This document shows, piece after piece, positions 14,833 through 23,131 of a stretch of DNA of 23,131 nucleotides. The translations under genes were made by a program, and so were the position numbers. Origin of the DNA: an uncultured Flavobacteriales bacterium. Its GTDB lineage: Bacteria > Bacteroidota > Bacteroidia > Flavobacteriales_E > Vicingaceae. The stretch is from the NCBI GenBank assembly GCA_937901255.1, contig CALCHN010000079.1, positions 1 through 23,131 of the forward strand, written 5' to 3'. The notes beneath the pieces are model-generated. The model was given only the letters and a program-made list of their open reading frames with translations. It was not told where the DNA came from and made no database searches. Each line of letters starts with the position of its first letter. The first letter of the stretch is position 1.

Positions 14833-14868
14833 AAAAACGTTGTTACTTTAGTAGCAACGTTTTTTTTT
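14833..14868 (+). terminator. Strong intrinsic terminator after rpmB
   Basis: A 14-bp stem, AAAAACGTTGTTAC with GTAGCAACGTTTTT (one G-U pair), closes a TTTA loop and runs into a tract of nine T. It lies about 30 bases after the rpmB stop and is the best terminator in the window. Confidence 0.92.
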
Positions 14869-14928
14869 GCTAAAATTTAGGCTCAATTGTTGAATATTTT
14901 TCGTTCCATTTTAAATACACTGTTAACT

Positions 14929-16356
14929 ATGAAAATACTTCCTTTTCTCTTTATTCTGATTTCGCTCAACGTACTTGTTGCCCAAGAAATTCCCAATAAT
15001 ATCGATTTACCCAAACAGCAAGAAGAACAATACGCTTATGATGAAGATTTGCTTCCAGCTGAATTTTTTGCTAAAAATCGTCAGGCACTTAGAAAGCAAA
15101 TGCCTAATAATTCCGTTGCAATATTCTTTGCCAACCCTGTAAGAAACCGTGCTAATGATGTAGATTTTGAATACCATCAAGACCCTAATTTTTATTACTT
15201 AACAGGCTTAAGAGAGCCTCATGCAGTGCTTATTATATTTAAAGAAGAACAAACTTTTGGCAATGAAATAACCACCGATGAGATTATTTTTCTTCAAAAA
15301 AGAGATAAATCTAATGAAGTATGGACAGGCAAAAGGTTAGGCGTAAAAGGAGCAACCGAATTTCTCAAAATAAGAACCGCTTACCAAGGTTCAGATTTTT
15401 CAAGCTTTGAAGCCGAATTTGAAACCTTCGAGCATATTTTGGCATTTCCCTTACCACAAGATGTAAGAAACACGAAAGAAACAGATGATTTAGCTTCACT
15501 TATTCAGCAATTTGAACTGAAAACACAAAAAACAAATGACAAAATTGACCACATGAAATTGGTTACCATCATGGCTTCGTTAAGACAAATAAAATCGGAA
15601 GAAGAAATTGCTTTATTGCGCAAAGCCATTGATATTACTTGCGATGCTCAAATTGAACTGATGAAAAATCTAAAACCCGGTATGAAGGAATACGAATCGG
15701 AAGCCATTATTGAATATTTTTTTAAGAAAAACGGTGCCGAACATCCCGGATTTCCATCTATTTTAGGAAGTGGTGAAAACTCTTGTGTGTTACATTATAC
15801 TACTAACAGAAAAATGTTAGGCGAAAATGATTTATTAGTCAGCGATGTTGGTGCTGAATACAGAGGATATACGGCCGATGTTACTCGAACTATTCCTGCT
15901 AATGGGAATTTTTCTGAAGAACAAAAAATTATTTACAATACCGTTTTAGCAGCTCAAGAAGCAGCCATAAAAGCCTGTGTAAAAGGTAATAAATTTTGGG
16001 ATCCACACAATATTGCTACAGAAATAATCGCAACCAAATTGGTTGAATTAGGCATTATCGAAAAAAAATACCAGGTAAGAAAATACTTTATGCACGGTAC
16101 TTCGCATTATTTAGGGTTAGATGTGCATGATGCTGGTTTGTACGGACCACTTACGCCCGGGAACGTAATTACTGTTGAGCCGGGGATTTATATTCCTGAA
16201 GGCTCGGATTGCGACCCAAAATGGTGGAACATTGGTGTTAGAATTGAAGATGATATTTTAATCACGGATGGTGAACCTGAAAATCTTTCTGCAAAAGCCC
16301 CTCGAAAAATTGAAGAAATTGAAGCCTTAATGCAACAAAAAAGTACGTTGGAATAA
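14929..16356 (+). CDS. Xaa-Pro aminopeptidase (M24B metallopeptidase), exported
   Basis: A 475-aa enzyme that removes an N-terminal residue preceding proline. The N-terminal AMP_N domain includes VDFEYHQDPNFYYLTGL (residues 78-94). The C-terminal pita-bread domain holds all five metal ligands of the family, counted from this start: Asp306 (VSDVGAEYRGYTAD), Asp317, His393 (HGTSHYLGLDVHD), Glu417 (VEPGIYIPE) and Glu440 (RIEDDIL). Two Mn or similar ions are expected. MKILPFLFILISLNVLVAQE is a clear signal peptide, so the enzyme works in the periplasm or outside, unlike cytosolic E. coli PepP. I chose the ATG at 14929. A TTG in frame at 14887 would put a needless extension before the signal. It converges on the next genes. 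Confidence 0.93.
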   Translation: MKILPFLFILISLNVLVAQEIPNNIDLPKQQEEQYAYDEDLLPAEFFAKNRQALRKQMPNNSVAIFFANPVRNRANDVDFEYHQDPNFYYLTGLREPHAVLIIFKEEQTFGNEITTDEIIFLQKRDKSNEVWTGKRLGVKGATEFLKIRTAYQGSDFSSFEAEFETFEHILAFPLPQDVRNTKETDDLASLIQQFELKTQKTNDKIDHMKLVTIMASLRQIKSEEEIALLRKAIDITCDAQIELMKNLKPGMKEYESEAIIEYFFKKNGAEHPGFPSILGSGENSCVLHYTTNRKMLGENDLLVSDVGAEYRGYTADVTRTIPANGNFSEEQKIIYNTVLAAQEAAIKACVKGNKFWDPHNIATEIIATKLVELGIIEKKYQVRKYFMHGTSHYLGLDVHDAGLYGPLTPGNVITVEPGIYIPEGSDCDPKWWNIGVRIEDDILITDGEPENLSAKAPRKIEEIEALMQQKSTLE

Positions 16357-16419
16357 GAGTTTTACCACAAAGAACATGGAGAGTTTTGCCTGTAATTAAA
16401 TCGGTAAATTTTATTGAGA

Positions 16420-16836
16420 TTAACTCACTTTTATCTCCCCATTTAACTCCAACAATTTTTTAATAAAACTTTCATTAGTGTTGGGGCTTATGTAAATTTC
16501 ATCGTATTTATTGTATTTTATGATTAATCCATTACGAGCTAAAGCGGGTTTTATGCCTACATAAAGCGTTTTGTTGGCTTCTACTTCTCTAATATCAGCA
16601 ATGTTTATTTTACCTCTTATCAGGCCGCTTCTGTAAATTAAATGCTCTTTGGTAAGCTGGTAGGAAGTATCGAAATAAATCCAAAGTAATAATATTGATA
16701 ATGTGATAAGCCATAAACTAGCCCAAAACCAATCTTTACCTTGATATATTAATAAAAATATCAATCCAACAAACAACACAATCACTCCAAAAAGAAGTGA
16801 AGTAAATAAAAGGTCTTTTCTACTGGTAAATTTCAT
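16420..16836 (-). CDS. bPH-type (PH domain) membrane protein
   Basis: A 138-aa protein with two membrane helices near the N-terminus (about 8-30 and 35-55), followed by a compact beta domain. YQLTKEHLIYRSGLIRGKI (59-77), ADIREVEANKTLYVGIKPAL (79-98) and YDEIYISPNTNESFIKKL (109-127) match the bacterial PH domain family bPH_4. The domain should face the cytosol. The role is not known. It overlaps the end of the upstream gene by 17 bases, so the two are probably co-transcribed. Confidence 0.82.
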   Translation of the reverse strand: MKFTSRKDLLFTSLLFGVIVLFVGLIFLLIYQGKDWFWASLWLITLSILLLWIYFDTSYQLTKEHLIYRSGLIRGKINIADIREVEANKTLYVGIKPALARNGLIIKYNKYDEIYISPNTNESFIKKLLELNGEIKVS

Positions 16837-17227
16837 TATTCATATTAAAATCTTCACACAAAATAAAAAAATCTTCTTTGTTTTGAGATATTAATTTATT
16901 GTCTTTTAAGCTATAAATTGAATCTAAAAAGTTTGGAATTTCCGTCATGTTAATATTGAGTACTTTATCTGTTATTTCCCAACTTCCTCGGTAATAACCA
17001 TTAGATTGGCTACATCCATAATATCCCAGCCTTAAACTTCCATCTTTCATCAAGATAAGCGTTTTACCATATAATCCATAATCTCCACAGTAAGATTTAA
17101 AAATTTGTTCTTGTTGTTTTTGATTAGTAAAAAACAATAATAACCCCATTAAAATAATTGTCAATGCTAAAATATTTATAAAGTTTGACTGACTTTTTCT
17201 TATCCTATTTGACCTTCCAATTTTCAT
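16820..17227 (-). CDS. Hypothetical membrane-anchored protein, 135 aa
   Basis: A short basic N-terminus (MKIGRSNRIRKSQ) is followed by one membrane helix (about residues 18-36, FINILALTIILMGLLLF). The outside domain is of about 95 residues and beta-rich, with CGDYGLYGKTLILMKDGSLR and YRGSWEITDKVLNINMTEI. The shape recalls small lipocalin-like or MORN-like exported domains, but I cannot name a family. Another in-frame ATG at 17242 would overlap the stop of the upstream gene. I prefer 17227, which leaves four bases after that stop and gives a normal positive N-terminus. Function unknown. Confidence 0.65.
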   Translation of the reverse strand: MKIGRSNRIRKSQSNFINILALTIILMGLLLFFTNQKQQEQIFKSYCGDYGLYGKTLILMKDGSLRLGYYGCSQSNGYYRGSWEITDKVLNINMTEIPNFLDSIYSLKDNKLISQNKEDFFILCEDFNMNNEIYQ

Positions 17228-17231
17228 TGTA

Positions 17232-18026
17232 TTAAAAAGCAAACCCTATTCCTATGCTGGCTCTAAAAGTGGGCATAACAATAGGAGCTTTCATTTTTAT
17301 TCGATCTTGTTCGGCAGTAAGTTCTATTTTCTCACCAATGTAGGGAATATCTTCCACTTCATCTCGCACATAAGGCAACCATTTTTCATAGTCAACACCT
17401 CTTACGTTGGTAGTTAAATCAGCATTTACTTTGTTGTATTCTACCCCTAACCCAAAAAAGTTTAAGTCTATGGTAATTACTTTAGCCACCAAAAACTGCA
17501 TTCCTATAGAAGCTCCAGCTCCAAGCTGGGAAATAGTTCCATCTAATGTTCCGGTAACATCATAATGATAATTGCCGTTTTGGTAGCCTCCAACAGCTTG
17601 TTGTTGATTGGTAAGTTGACTGTATTCGGAAGTATCTGCCGAATATTCAAAACTTGCAGAAGCAGTAATATTGTACTTGTTGTATTTGATGTAAGGAGCT
17701 ATATAAAACCTTGTAGGAGCTTCAGATTTGGTATAAATTCTTAAATCTATACTGGTGCTAAAACCACTTAATTTGTTTTTTATAGACTGCGTATTAAAGT
17801 AGGTTTCTACTGATGAGGTTTCGTAAATAGGCGAAGGTATTTTATTGCCATAAAATGTTCCATAATTAAATTGCAAGGCAAGTTTTGGTGTAATTACTCT
17901 TTCATAACCCAATCGCATTTCTCCCCAAACAAAAGGAAGCGTATGCACTTTAAATACATTTTTTTGTGCTACAACACTAAAGGTAGTAATCAACACTAAT
18001 ATCAATATAGAAATAGCTTTTTTCAT
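17232..18026 (-). CDS. Outer-membrane beta-barrel protein of unknown function
   Basis: A 264-aa protein with signal peptide MKKAISILILVLITTFSVVA (cleavage near AQ). Alternating hydrophobic strands run through the mature part, for example GEMRLGYERVITPKLALQFN, FYIAPYIKYNKYNITASASF and ITIDLNFFGLGVEYN. The C-terminus ends ASIGIGFAF with a terminal Phe, the signal for outer membrane insertion. It resembles the porin-like DUF3575 type of small barrels, but this is by pattern only. A polar insert (about 120-165) would be a surface loop. It is the first gene of a three-gene minus-strand group, with the next gene starting four bases later. Confidence 0.78.
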   Translation of the reverse strand: MKKAISILILVLITTFSVVAQKNVFKVHTLPFVWGEMRLGYERVITPKLALQFNYGTFYGNKIPSPIYETSSVETYFNTQSIKNKLSGFSTSIDLRIYTKSEAPTRFYIAPYIKYNKYNITASASFEYSADTSEYSQLTNQQQAVGGYQNGNYHYDVTGTLDGTISQLGAGASIGMQFLVAKVITIDLNFFGLGVEYNKVNADLTTNVRGVDYEKWLPYVRDEVEDIPYIGEKIELTAEQDRIKMKAPIVMPTFRASIGIGFAF

Positions 18027-18139
18027 AACTCAATTTTTTTAATGGTTTTATATACGAGATTAGATTGTTTAAGTTATTGGTTAAGTAAGTTGATTAAATT
18101 AGTTCTTGTTAATTTCTAATCTCTAATTTCTAATCAGTT

Positions 18140-19441
18140 TTACCTCAACACATAAATTCTTTCGGCATCTAACCTAATAAAAATAAACAATAAAATAGTA
18201 AACGCCCACAATGACGAACCTCCATAACTAATAAATGGTAATGGAATACCGATAACAGGAGCTAAGCCTATAGTCATCCCAATATTAATTAGAAAATGGA
18301 AAAACAAAATTGACGCAACACAATACCCATAAATCCTACTAAAAGTAGAACGTTGCCTTTCTGCTAAAAATATAAGACGGAGAAAGAGAAATAGATACAA
18401 GGAAATAAGTACAAAAGTGCCTAAAAAGCCCCACTCCTCACCTATGGTACAAAAAATAAAATCTGTACTTTGCTCTGGTACAAAATTAAATTTAGTTTGT
18501 GTTCCGTTTAAAAACCCTTTTCCAGCAAAACCTCCAGACCCAATAGCAATAAGCGATTGATTTACATTATATCCTGCTCCCTGAGGGTCGGACTCTACAC
18601 CCAGCATTACATTTATTCTTTTAGATTGATGCGGCTCTAACACATTATTAAACACATAATCTACACTAAAAACAATTCCTACAGAACAAATTAAAACCGC
18701 AATAATAATTATCCATAATCTTTTCATTTTTTTAGTAAAGTACATGGCTGCTGCTCCCAAAGCAACCAAAATATATATTAACAATAATTCTCCTCCAATC
18801 TCTTTATTAAAAAAAGTAAAGGTTTGTATTCGCATCAGCAAAGAGGTAATAAATAAAAATGCGGTATAAATTCCTGCCAACAATACATTTCCCGAAAGAC
18901 CTTCTCTGTATAATACAAGTATAAAAGAGAAATAAACCAGCATAGAACCTGTATCGTTTTGTAATAAAATTAAGGCTGCCGGAAATATAACTATAGCAAT
19001 AGCCGTAATTTTGGTTTTTAAATCTTTCATGTTAATTCCCAAAACAGATAGAAACTTAGCTAACGCCAAAGCGGTAGCAAACTTGCCAAACTCTGCGGGT
19101 TGAATGGCAAAACTACCTATTCTGAACCACGATTTTGCTCCTTTAATTTCTGTTCCGAAGAGCAGTACGCCAATCAGCATTAGTATTATAAAACCATAAA
19201 TGGGATAGGCAAATGAAGTGAAAAAACTACCTTCAATCATTAAAATTATTAAAGCTACCAGTAAGGAAAACCCTATCCAAAGCAACTGGTTTCCATATCG
19301 TTGAGAAAGATCAAAAATTTTACTGTGTTCTTCATTATACACCGCAGCATAAATACTAAGCCAACCAATAATTACCAATACCAAATAGGTGAGTATGGTT
19401 ACCCAATCGAGGTTAGTAAATACGTTGGTTCTATTTCTCAT
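18140..19441 (-). CDS. rodA: RodA, SEDS peptidoglycan glycosyltransferase
   Basis: A 433-aa polytopic inner membrane protein of the SEDS family, which polymerises lipid II into glycan strands during elongation. Family marks are KSWFRIGSFAIQPAEFGKFA (103-122), NDTGSMLVY (162-170), the ESDPQGAGYNVNQSLIAIGS block (283-302), and PEQSTDFIF (322-330), which holds the Asp (D327) that I take to be the essential SEDS aspartate. The C-terminus has IPLPFISYGGSS. It is longer than E. coli RodA (370 aa) because the middle loop and helices (about 180-270) are extended, as in other Bacteroidota. It overlaps mrdA by four bases and works with that PBP2. Confidence 0.95.
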   Translation of the reverse strand: MRNRTNVFTNLDWVTILTYLVLVIIGWLSIYAAVYNEEHSKIFDLSQRYGNQLLWIGFSLLVALIILMIEGSFFTSFAYPIYGFIILMLIGVLLFGTEIKGAKSWFRIGSFAIQPAEFGKFATALALAKFLSVLGINMKDLKTKITAIAIVIFPAALILLQNDTGSMLVYFSFILVLYREGLSGNVLLAGIYTAFLFITSLLMRIQTFTFFNKEIGGELLLIYILVALGAAAMYFTKKMKRLWIIIIAVLICSVGIVFSVDYVFNNVLEPHQSKRINVMLGVESDPQGAGYNVNQSLIAIGSGGFAGKGFLNGTQTKFNFVPEQSTDFIFCTIGEEWGFLGTFVLISLYLFLFLRLIFLAERQRSTFSRIYGYCVASILFFHFLINIGMTIGLAPVIGIPLPFISYGGSSLWAFTILLFIFIRLDAERIYVLR

Positions 19442-21261
19442 TTTTTAGGAATAACGTTTAATAAATTTGCTTCTAAAATTCTTTTTTCTTTTAGTTTATC
19501 ATTAATACTATCTGTAAGGTATTGCTCCATCATTAAACTAGCAATTGGTGCAGCCCAAGTGCCACCAAAACCTGAGTTTTCTACATAAACCGCAATGGCA
19601 ATTTTAGGATTTTCCATTGGAGCAAAAGCAATAAATACCGAGTGGTCTTCACCATGCGGGTTTTGAGCTGTTCCTGTTTTACCACAAACAGAAATACCAT
19701 TAATTTTAGCTCTTCTAGCTGTTCCTCCGGGTTCATCAACTACAGCAAGCATTCCTTGTATAATCGGATTAAAATAAACACTATCAATTCCTACATATTG
19801 TTTAGTAGTAAACAAATTGGGAATAGTATCAACTCCTTCAATTTTCTTTAAAATATGAGGCGGATAATAATACCCTTTGTTGGCAATTATGGCAGCTAAA
19901 TTTGCCATTTGTATAGGAATTACACCCAACTCTCCTTGTCCGATACTTAAAGAAAAAATAGTGCTAAAAGCCCATCTGCCTTCTCCATACCATCTGTTGT
20001 AAAAATCTACTCCTGGCACTAATCCGTTTTTAACCCCTGGAATGTCTGTTTCTAGTGTTCCTCCAAATCCAAATTTTTTGACCTTAGTTGCCCATTTAGC
20101 CAATCCAATTTCACTATCTTTAAAAATACTTTTAGCTTTATTTTGCTGAATAAGTCGTTTGAAAACCTGATGATAATAAGGATTACAAGACATTTTTATG
20201 GATGCAGCAACATTAAAAGCAGTTGGATGATTATGACAACCCACCAAGCTTCTTATACATGGAAATCCCGAATTTTCTGTTATTACACCTTCTTGCATGG
20301 CAATAAGAGCTTGTATGGTTTTAAAAATAGAACCGGGAGGATATTGAGCCATAGTTGCTCTATTGAATAATGGTTTTAAGCTATCTTTTGTTAAGATAGG
20401 ATAATTGGTTTTTATAGATCTACCTACTAACAAATTAGGGTCATAACCCGGAGAAGAAACCAAGCATAATATTTCTCCTGTTTTGGGTTCTATAGCCACC
20501 ACACTACCTGTTTTATTTTGCATTAGAAGCTCTCCATAAGCTTGTAAGTCAACATCTAAAGAAGAATAAATAGTTTGTCCGGCAACAGAAAGTGTGTCTT
20601 CTAACCCATTATTATAACTGCCTTTTTCTCTGTTATGTACATCCACTAAAATCTTTCTTACCCCTCTTTTTCCTCTTAATAATTCTTCGTAAGCGAGTTC
20701 TAAGCCGCTTTTTCCAATATAATCACCAGATTTGTAATAGCTATTTTTCTCAATAATAGCATTATTTACTTCGCCAATATAGCCTAACACATGGGCTGCA
20801 TTATTTTTAGGATATTTTCTTAATGTTCTGGTTTGCACAAAAAACCCAGGAAATTTATACATTTGGTCTTGTACATTTCCGTAAGTTGCTGCAGAAAGTT
20901 CTTTTTCAAAAACAGAGGGTTTATAACGAGAATAGCTTTTGGCTTTAGAAAATTTTGCTAAAAAATCTTCTTTGGTGATAGCAAAAAGGTTACAAAAAAG
21001 AGTGGTATCTATTTCTTTTAGTTGACCGGGAATAAGCATTAAATCGTAAGCCGCTTCATTAAAAACGAGCAACTCTCCATTTCTATCATACACCAATCCT
21101 CTTGCGGGATATTCGGTAATAACACGCAGCACATTATTATCAGAATCGAGTTTGTATTTATTATTAACTACTTGAACATTGAACAAACGAATAATAAAAA
21201 TCAAACAAATGATACTGAAAATAGCTCCAACAATGTATTTTCTGTGCGACAAGTTGTTCAT
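19438..21261 (-). CDS. mrdA: Penicillin-binding protein 2 (elongation transpeptidase)
   Basis: A 607-aa class B PBP that cross-links peptidoglycan during elongation. A single membrane anchor (about residues 9-29) is followed by the pedestal region and the transpeptidase domain. The active-site motifs are complete: the SxxK serine S311 in SIFK, SCN at 358-360, and KTGT at 528-531. PARGLVYDRNGELL (52-65) is the dimerisation-domain signature. It forms the polymerase/transpeptidase pair with RodA, encoded next with a four-base overlap, and itself overlaps mreD by four bases. The length is normal. Confidence 0.96.
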   Translation of the reverse strand: MNNLSHRKYIVGAIFSIICLIFIIRLFNVQVVNNKYKLDSDNNVLRVITEYPARGLVYDRNGELLVFNEAAYDLMLIPGQLKEIDTTLFCNLFAITKEDFLAKFSKAKSYSRYKPSVFEKELSAATYGNVQDQMYKFPGFFVQTRTLRKYPKNNAAHVLGYIGEVNNAIIEKNSYYKSGDYIGKSGLELAYEELLRGKRGVRKILVDVHNREKGSYNNGLEDTLSVAGQTIYSSLDVDLQAYGELLMQNKTGSVVAIEPKTGEILCLVSSPGYDPNLLVGRSIKTNYPILTKDSLKPLFNRATMAQYPPGSIFKTIQALIAMQEGVITENSGFPCIRSLVGCHNHPTAFNVAASIKMSCNPYYHQVFKRLIQQNKAKSIFKDSEIGLAKWATKVKKFGFGGTLETDIPGVKNGLVPGVDFYNRWYGEGRWAFSTIFSLSIGQGELGVIPIQMANLAAIIANKGYYYPPHILKKIEGVDTIPNLFTTKQYVGIDSVYFNPIIQGMLAVVDEPGGTARRAKINGISVCGKTGTAQNPHGEDHSVFIAFAPMENPKIAIAVYVENSGFGGTWAAPIASLMMEQYLTDSINDKLKEKRILEANLLNVIPKK

Positions 21262-21779
21262 CTTCTTTTTTTGCTTGGCTTATAATAAAACAACTGGGTA
21301 ATGCTTATTAGTAGTAAGGTAAAAATAGTGCTTACCAACGCTCTTCCGAAAGTTGAAAAAAACTGACTGAAAGAAAAAGATTCTACATAAAATAAAAACA
21401 GATGGTGGGCAAAAACCATAATTACTACATAAGTTGCGTACCATTTCATTCCCATATCGGCTATGTTTACCGAGAAATTGGTTTCATAACCATCTCTGGG
21501 TTCTAATATTTTTAAAATATAAGGCCTTAAAAACCCCATAAAAACACAAGCTGCAGTATGCATTCCTAATGTGCTAGAAAAAATATCTATGGAAATTCCC
21601 ATTATAAAACTTAGTGCTAAAACTAAGTATTTTGAAGCGTTTAAAGGCAATGATAAAATAAATAAAACATATAAGAATGGATTAATATAATCGCTTAACT
21701 CTATATTATTTAACACTAAACCTTGCAGTAAAAGTAAGGCTAAAAAGCGGGTGCTATGTTTTATAATATCAATTAACAT
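21258..21779 (-). CDS. mreD: Rod shape-determining protein MreD
   Basis: A 173-aa polytopic inner membrane protein with about five or six hydrophobic segments and almost no loops. It is poorly conserved in sequence, so the name rests on size, topology and position between mreC and mrdA. The pattern IDIFSSTLGMHTAACVFMGFLRPYI (about 63-87) matches the MreD motif. The gene overlaps mreC by 11 bases and mrdA by 4, so expression is tightly coupled. Confidence 0.88.
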   Translation of the reverse strand: MLIDIIKHSTRFLALLLLQGLVLNNIELSDYINPFLYVLFILSLPLNASKYLVLALSFIMGISIDIFSSTLGMHTAACVFMGFLRPYILKILEPRDGYETNFSVNIADMGMKWYATYVVIMVFAHHLFLFYVESFSFSQFFSTFGRALVSTIFTLLLISITQLFYYKPSKKRR

Positions 21780-22611
21780 CTTCTTGGGTTAATGCTTCTA
21801 ATTTATCTAGTTCTTCTTTTTGAAGCGATTTTACAATGTAAACATGCGATAGTTGTTTAAAATCTGTGGTAAGCTCAATTACTATGTTATAAAAATTACT
21901 GCCTTTAGGCACATCAAAATATTGAACTGTTCCGATAGGCAATCCTTCTGGGAAGATAGCCGAAAAACCACTGGTAACAATAGTATCTCCATTTTGTATA
22001 TCAACATGGTTGGGAATTTCTTTTAAAGTAGCTGTACGATGATTGTTTTCATCAGAATCCCAAATAACTGAACCAAAATATTCAGATTTTTTTAGCTTAC
22101 CGCTTATGGACATTTTTTGGTGCAATAAGGAAATTACTGAGCTAAAGTTGGGCGAAACATTTTTTACTATTCCTACAATTCCGTTACTGTTTACTACTGC
22201 CATACCGGGTTTAATTCCGTTTATTGCTCCTTTATCTAAGGTAATGTAGTTTTCTCTTTGGTTGGTAGAGTTATTAATCACTTTTGCAGAAGTGTAAACA
22301 TATTTTTGAAAATAGCTGGTGTCATTAATTAAAATAGTATTTCCATAAATTTTTGTAAAGGAATTAATATTTACCGAAAGCAATTCTGCATTATGCTGAG
22401 CCAATTCTGAGTTGGTAGTTTTCAGATTAAAATAGTCTGTAACATTAGAAACTGACTCATATAAGTTCCCTACTAAGTAATTGGAAGAATTAAAAAATTT
22501 TGAACTTTGGTAATTGTTGTTTTTAATCAACAAGGTAAAAGCGATAACTTCTAAAAAGAGAAATAGAAAAACAAAAGAATTTTTAACTAGAAATTGTATA
22601 AAATTTCTCAT
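21769..22611 (-). CDS. mreC: Rod shape-determining protein MreC
   Basis: A 280-aa bitopic protein of the elongasome. One membrane helix (about 9-29) is followed by a coiled coil (about 55-85, TTNSELAQHNAELLSVN). The beta-rich periplasmic domain then has KGAINGIKPGMAVVNSNGIVGIV (near 125-147), the family's signature. GDTIVTSGFSAIFPEGLPIG (about 208-227) is also highly typical. It bridges MreB/MreD inside to PBP2 outside. Its ATG is 26 bases after the mreB stop. Confidence 0.94.
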   Translation of the reverse strand: MRNFIQFLVKNSFVFLFLFLEVIAFTLLIKNNNYQSSKFFNSSNYLVGNLYESVSNVTDYFNLKTTNSELAQHNAELLSVNINSFTKIYGNTILINDTSYFQKYVYTSAKVINNSTNQRENYITLDKGAINGIKPGMAVVNSNGIVGIVKNVSPNFSSVISLLHQKMSISGKLKKSEYFGSVIWDSDENNHRTATLKEIPNHVDIQNGDTIVTSGFSAIFPEGLPIGTVQYFDVPKGSNFYNIVIELTTDFKQLSHVYIVKSLQKEELDKLEALTQEDVN

Positions 22612-22637
22612 TTATTATATTAATTAACGCTATTGGT

Positions 22638-23131
22638 TTATGCTTTAACATCCTTTATTAAGAAAGGTAGTTTTTCTATGTTTTTAAGAGCTATACCTGT
22701 TCCTCTTGCTACTGCTCTTAAAGGATCTTCTGCAATGTGTACAGGCAATTTAGTTTTCATAGAAATTCTTTTATCCAGCCCTCTTAGCATAGAGCCACCA
22801 CCTGCTAAATATAAGCCCGTTTTAAATATATCTGCCGAAAGTTCTGGAGGAGTCATTTCCAAGGCATTTAAAACAGCTTCTTCAATTTTAGCAATAGATT
22901 TATCTAGAGCATGAGCAATTTCTGTATAAGAAACGGTAATTTCCTTTGGTGTTCCTGTCATTAAATCTCTACCTTGAACTGCGTAATCTTCTGGCGGATT
23001 TTCTAACTCTGTTAAAGCAGAACCACATTCAATTTTTATTTGTTCGGCAGAACGTTCTCCAATTAATAAATTGTGTTGTCTTCTCATGTAATCCACAATA
23101 TCGTTGGTAAAATCATCTCCTGCAACTCTTA
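22638..23131 (-). CDS. mreB: Rod shape-determining protein MreB (C-terminal part, cut by window edge)
   Basis: The C-terminal 163 or so residues of the actin-like MreB, open at the right edge, so the true start lies outside. RVAGDDFTNDIVDYMRRQHN at the edge continues into LLIGERSAEQIKIECGSA, the well-known MreB segment. Then TGTPKEITVSY, and the ATP-binding AGGGSMLRGLDKRI and KLPVHIAEDPLRAVARGTG near the end. An internal Met at 23096 is not the start, because conserved sequence runs on upstream of it. It is first in the mreBCD-mrdA-rodA set. Confidence 0.95.
   Translation of the reverse strand, partial: RVAGDDFTNDIVDYMRRQHNLLIGERSAEQIKIECGSALTELENPPEDYAVQGRDLMTGTPKEITVSYTEIAHALDKSIAKIEEAVLNALEMTPPELSADIFKTGLYLAGGGSMLRGLDKRISMKTKLPVHIAEDPLRAVARGTGIALKNIEKLPFLIKDVKA

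Noticed and set aside
18056..18123. Nine-base inverted repeat GAGATTAGA / TCTAATCTC between rodA and the barrel protein gene
   Set aside because: The arms are about 50 bases apart in AT-rich, locally repetitive sequence. A chance match is likely.

Overview
The window looks like a chromosomal piece of a low-GC member of the Bacteroidota, most likely a flavobacterium-like lineage. The genome is AT-rich. Genes lack Shine-Dalgarno sequences, several are preceded by boxes resembling TAnnTTTG, exported proteins carry lipoprotein signals of the LISC type, and the shape genes run mreB-mreC-mreD-PBP2-rodA as is common in the phylum. No rRNA, tRNA or CRISPR array was seen.

Region 1 (1-5546, all genes on the minus strand) is an integron-like gene-cassette array. 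Six cassettes (C6 to C1 in minus-strand order; C1 runs off the left edge) are separated by five complete attC-like repeats of 130-132 bp plus one partial repeat. The two ends of each cassette match each other for 9-15 bases outward from a GTT core. The two ends of one integrated repeat, which belong to different cassettes, generally diverge past the core. That is what integration of circular cassettes at GTT should produce. Cargo: an unknown cytosolic protein, a DHFR/RibD-like reductase, a GyrI-like protein with a helical-repeat partner, a class I methyltransferase and two lipoproteins.

Region 2 (5547-5900) is the array boundary. It holds two related palindromes next to the outermost GTT core (a candidate attI) and then the broken C-terminus of a tyrosine recombinase, read in the same direction as the cassettes. 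I read this as the relic of the integrase that built the array. Whether it was a true IntI cannot be decided from the piece left.

Region 3 (5901-13349, plus strand) is a tripartite RND efflux operon: TetR-type regulator, TolC-type outer membrane factor, lipoprotein adaptor and a 1144-residue RND pump, followed by a DUF4256 protein. A large imperfect inverted repeat of about 105 bp lies between the adaptor and pump genes.

Region 4 (13350-16356, plus strand) holds a small secreted protein of unknown function, a single-span membrane protein, ribosomal protein bL28 and a secreted M24B Xaa-Pro aminopeptidase. Two clear intrinsic terminators lie here.

Region 5 (16420-18026, minus strand) holds a bPH-type membrane protein, a small anchored protein and an outer-membrane beta-barrel protein. 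Region 6 (18140-23131, minus strand) is the cell-elongation cluster rodA, mrdA (PBP2), mreD, mreC and the C-terminal part of mreB, most of it overlapping and probably one transcript.
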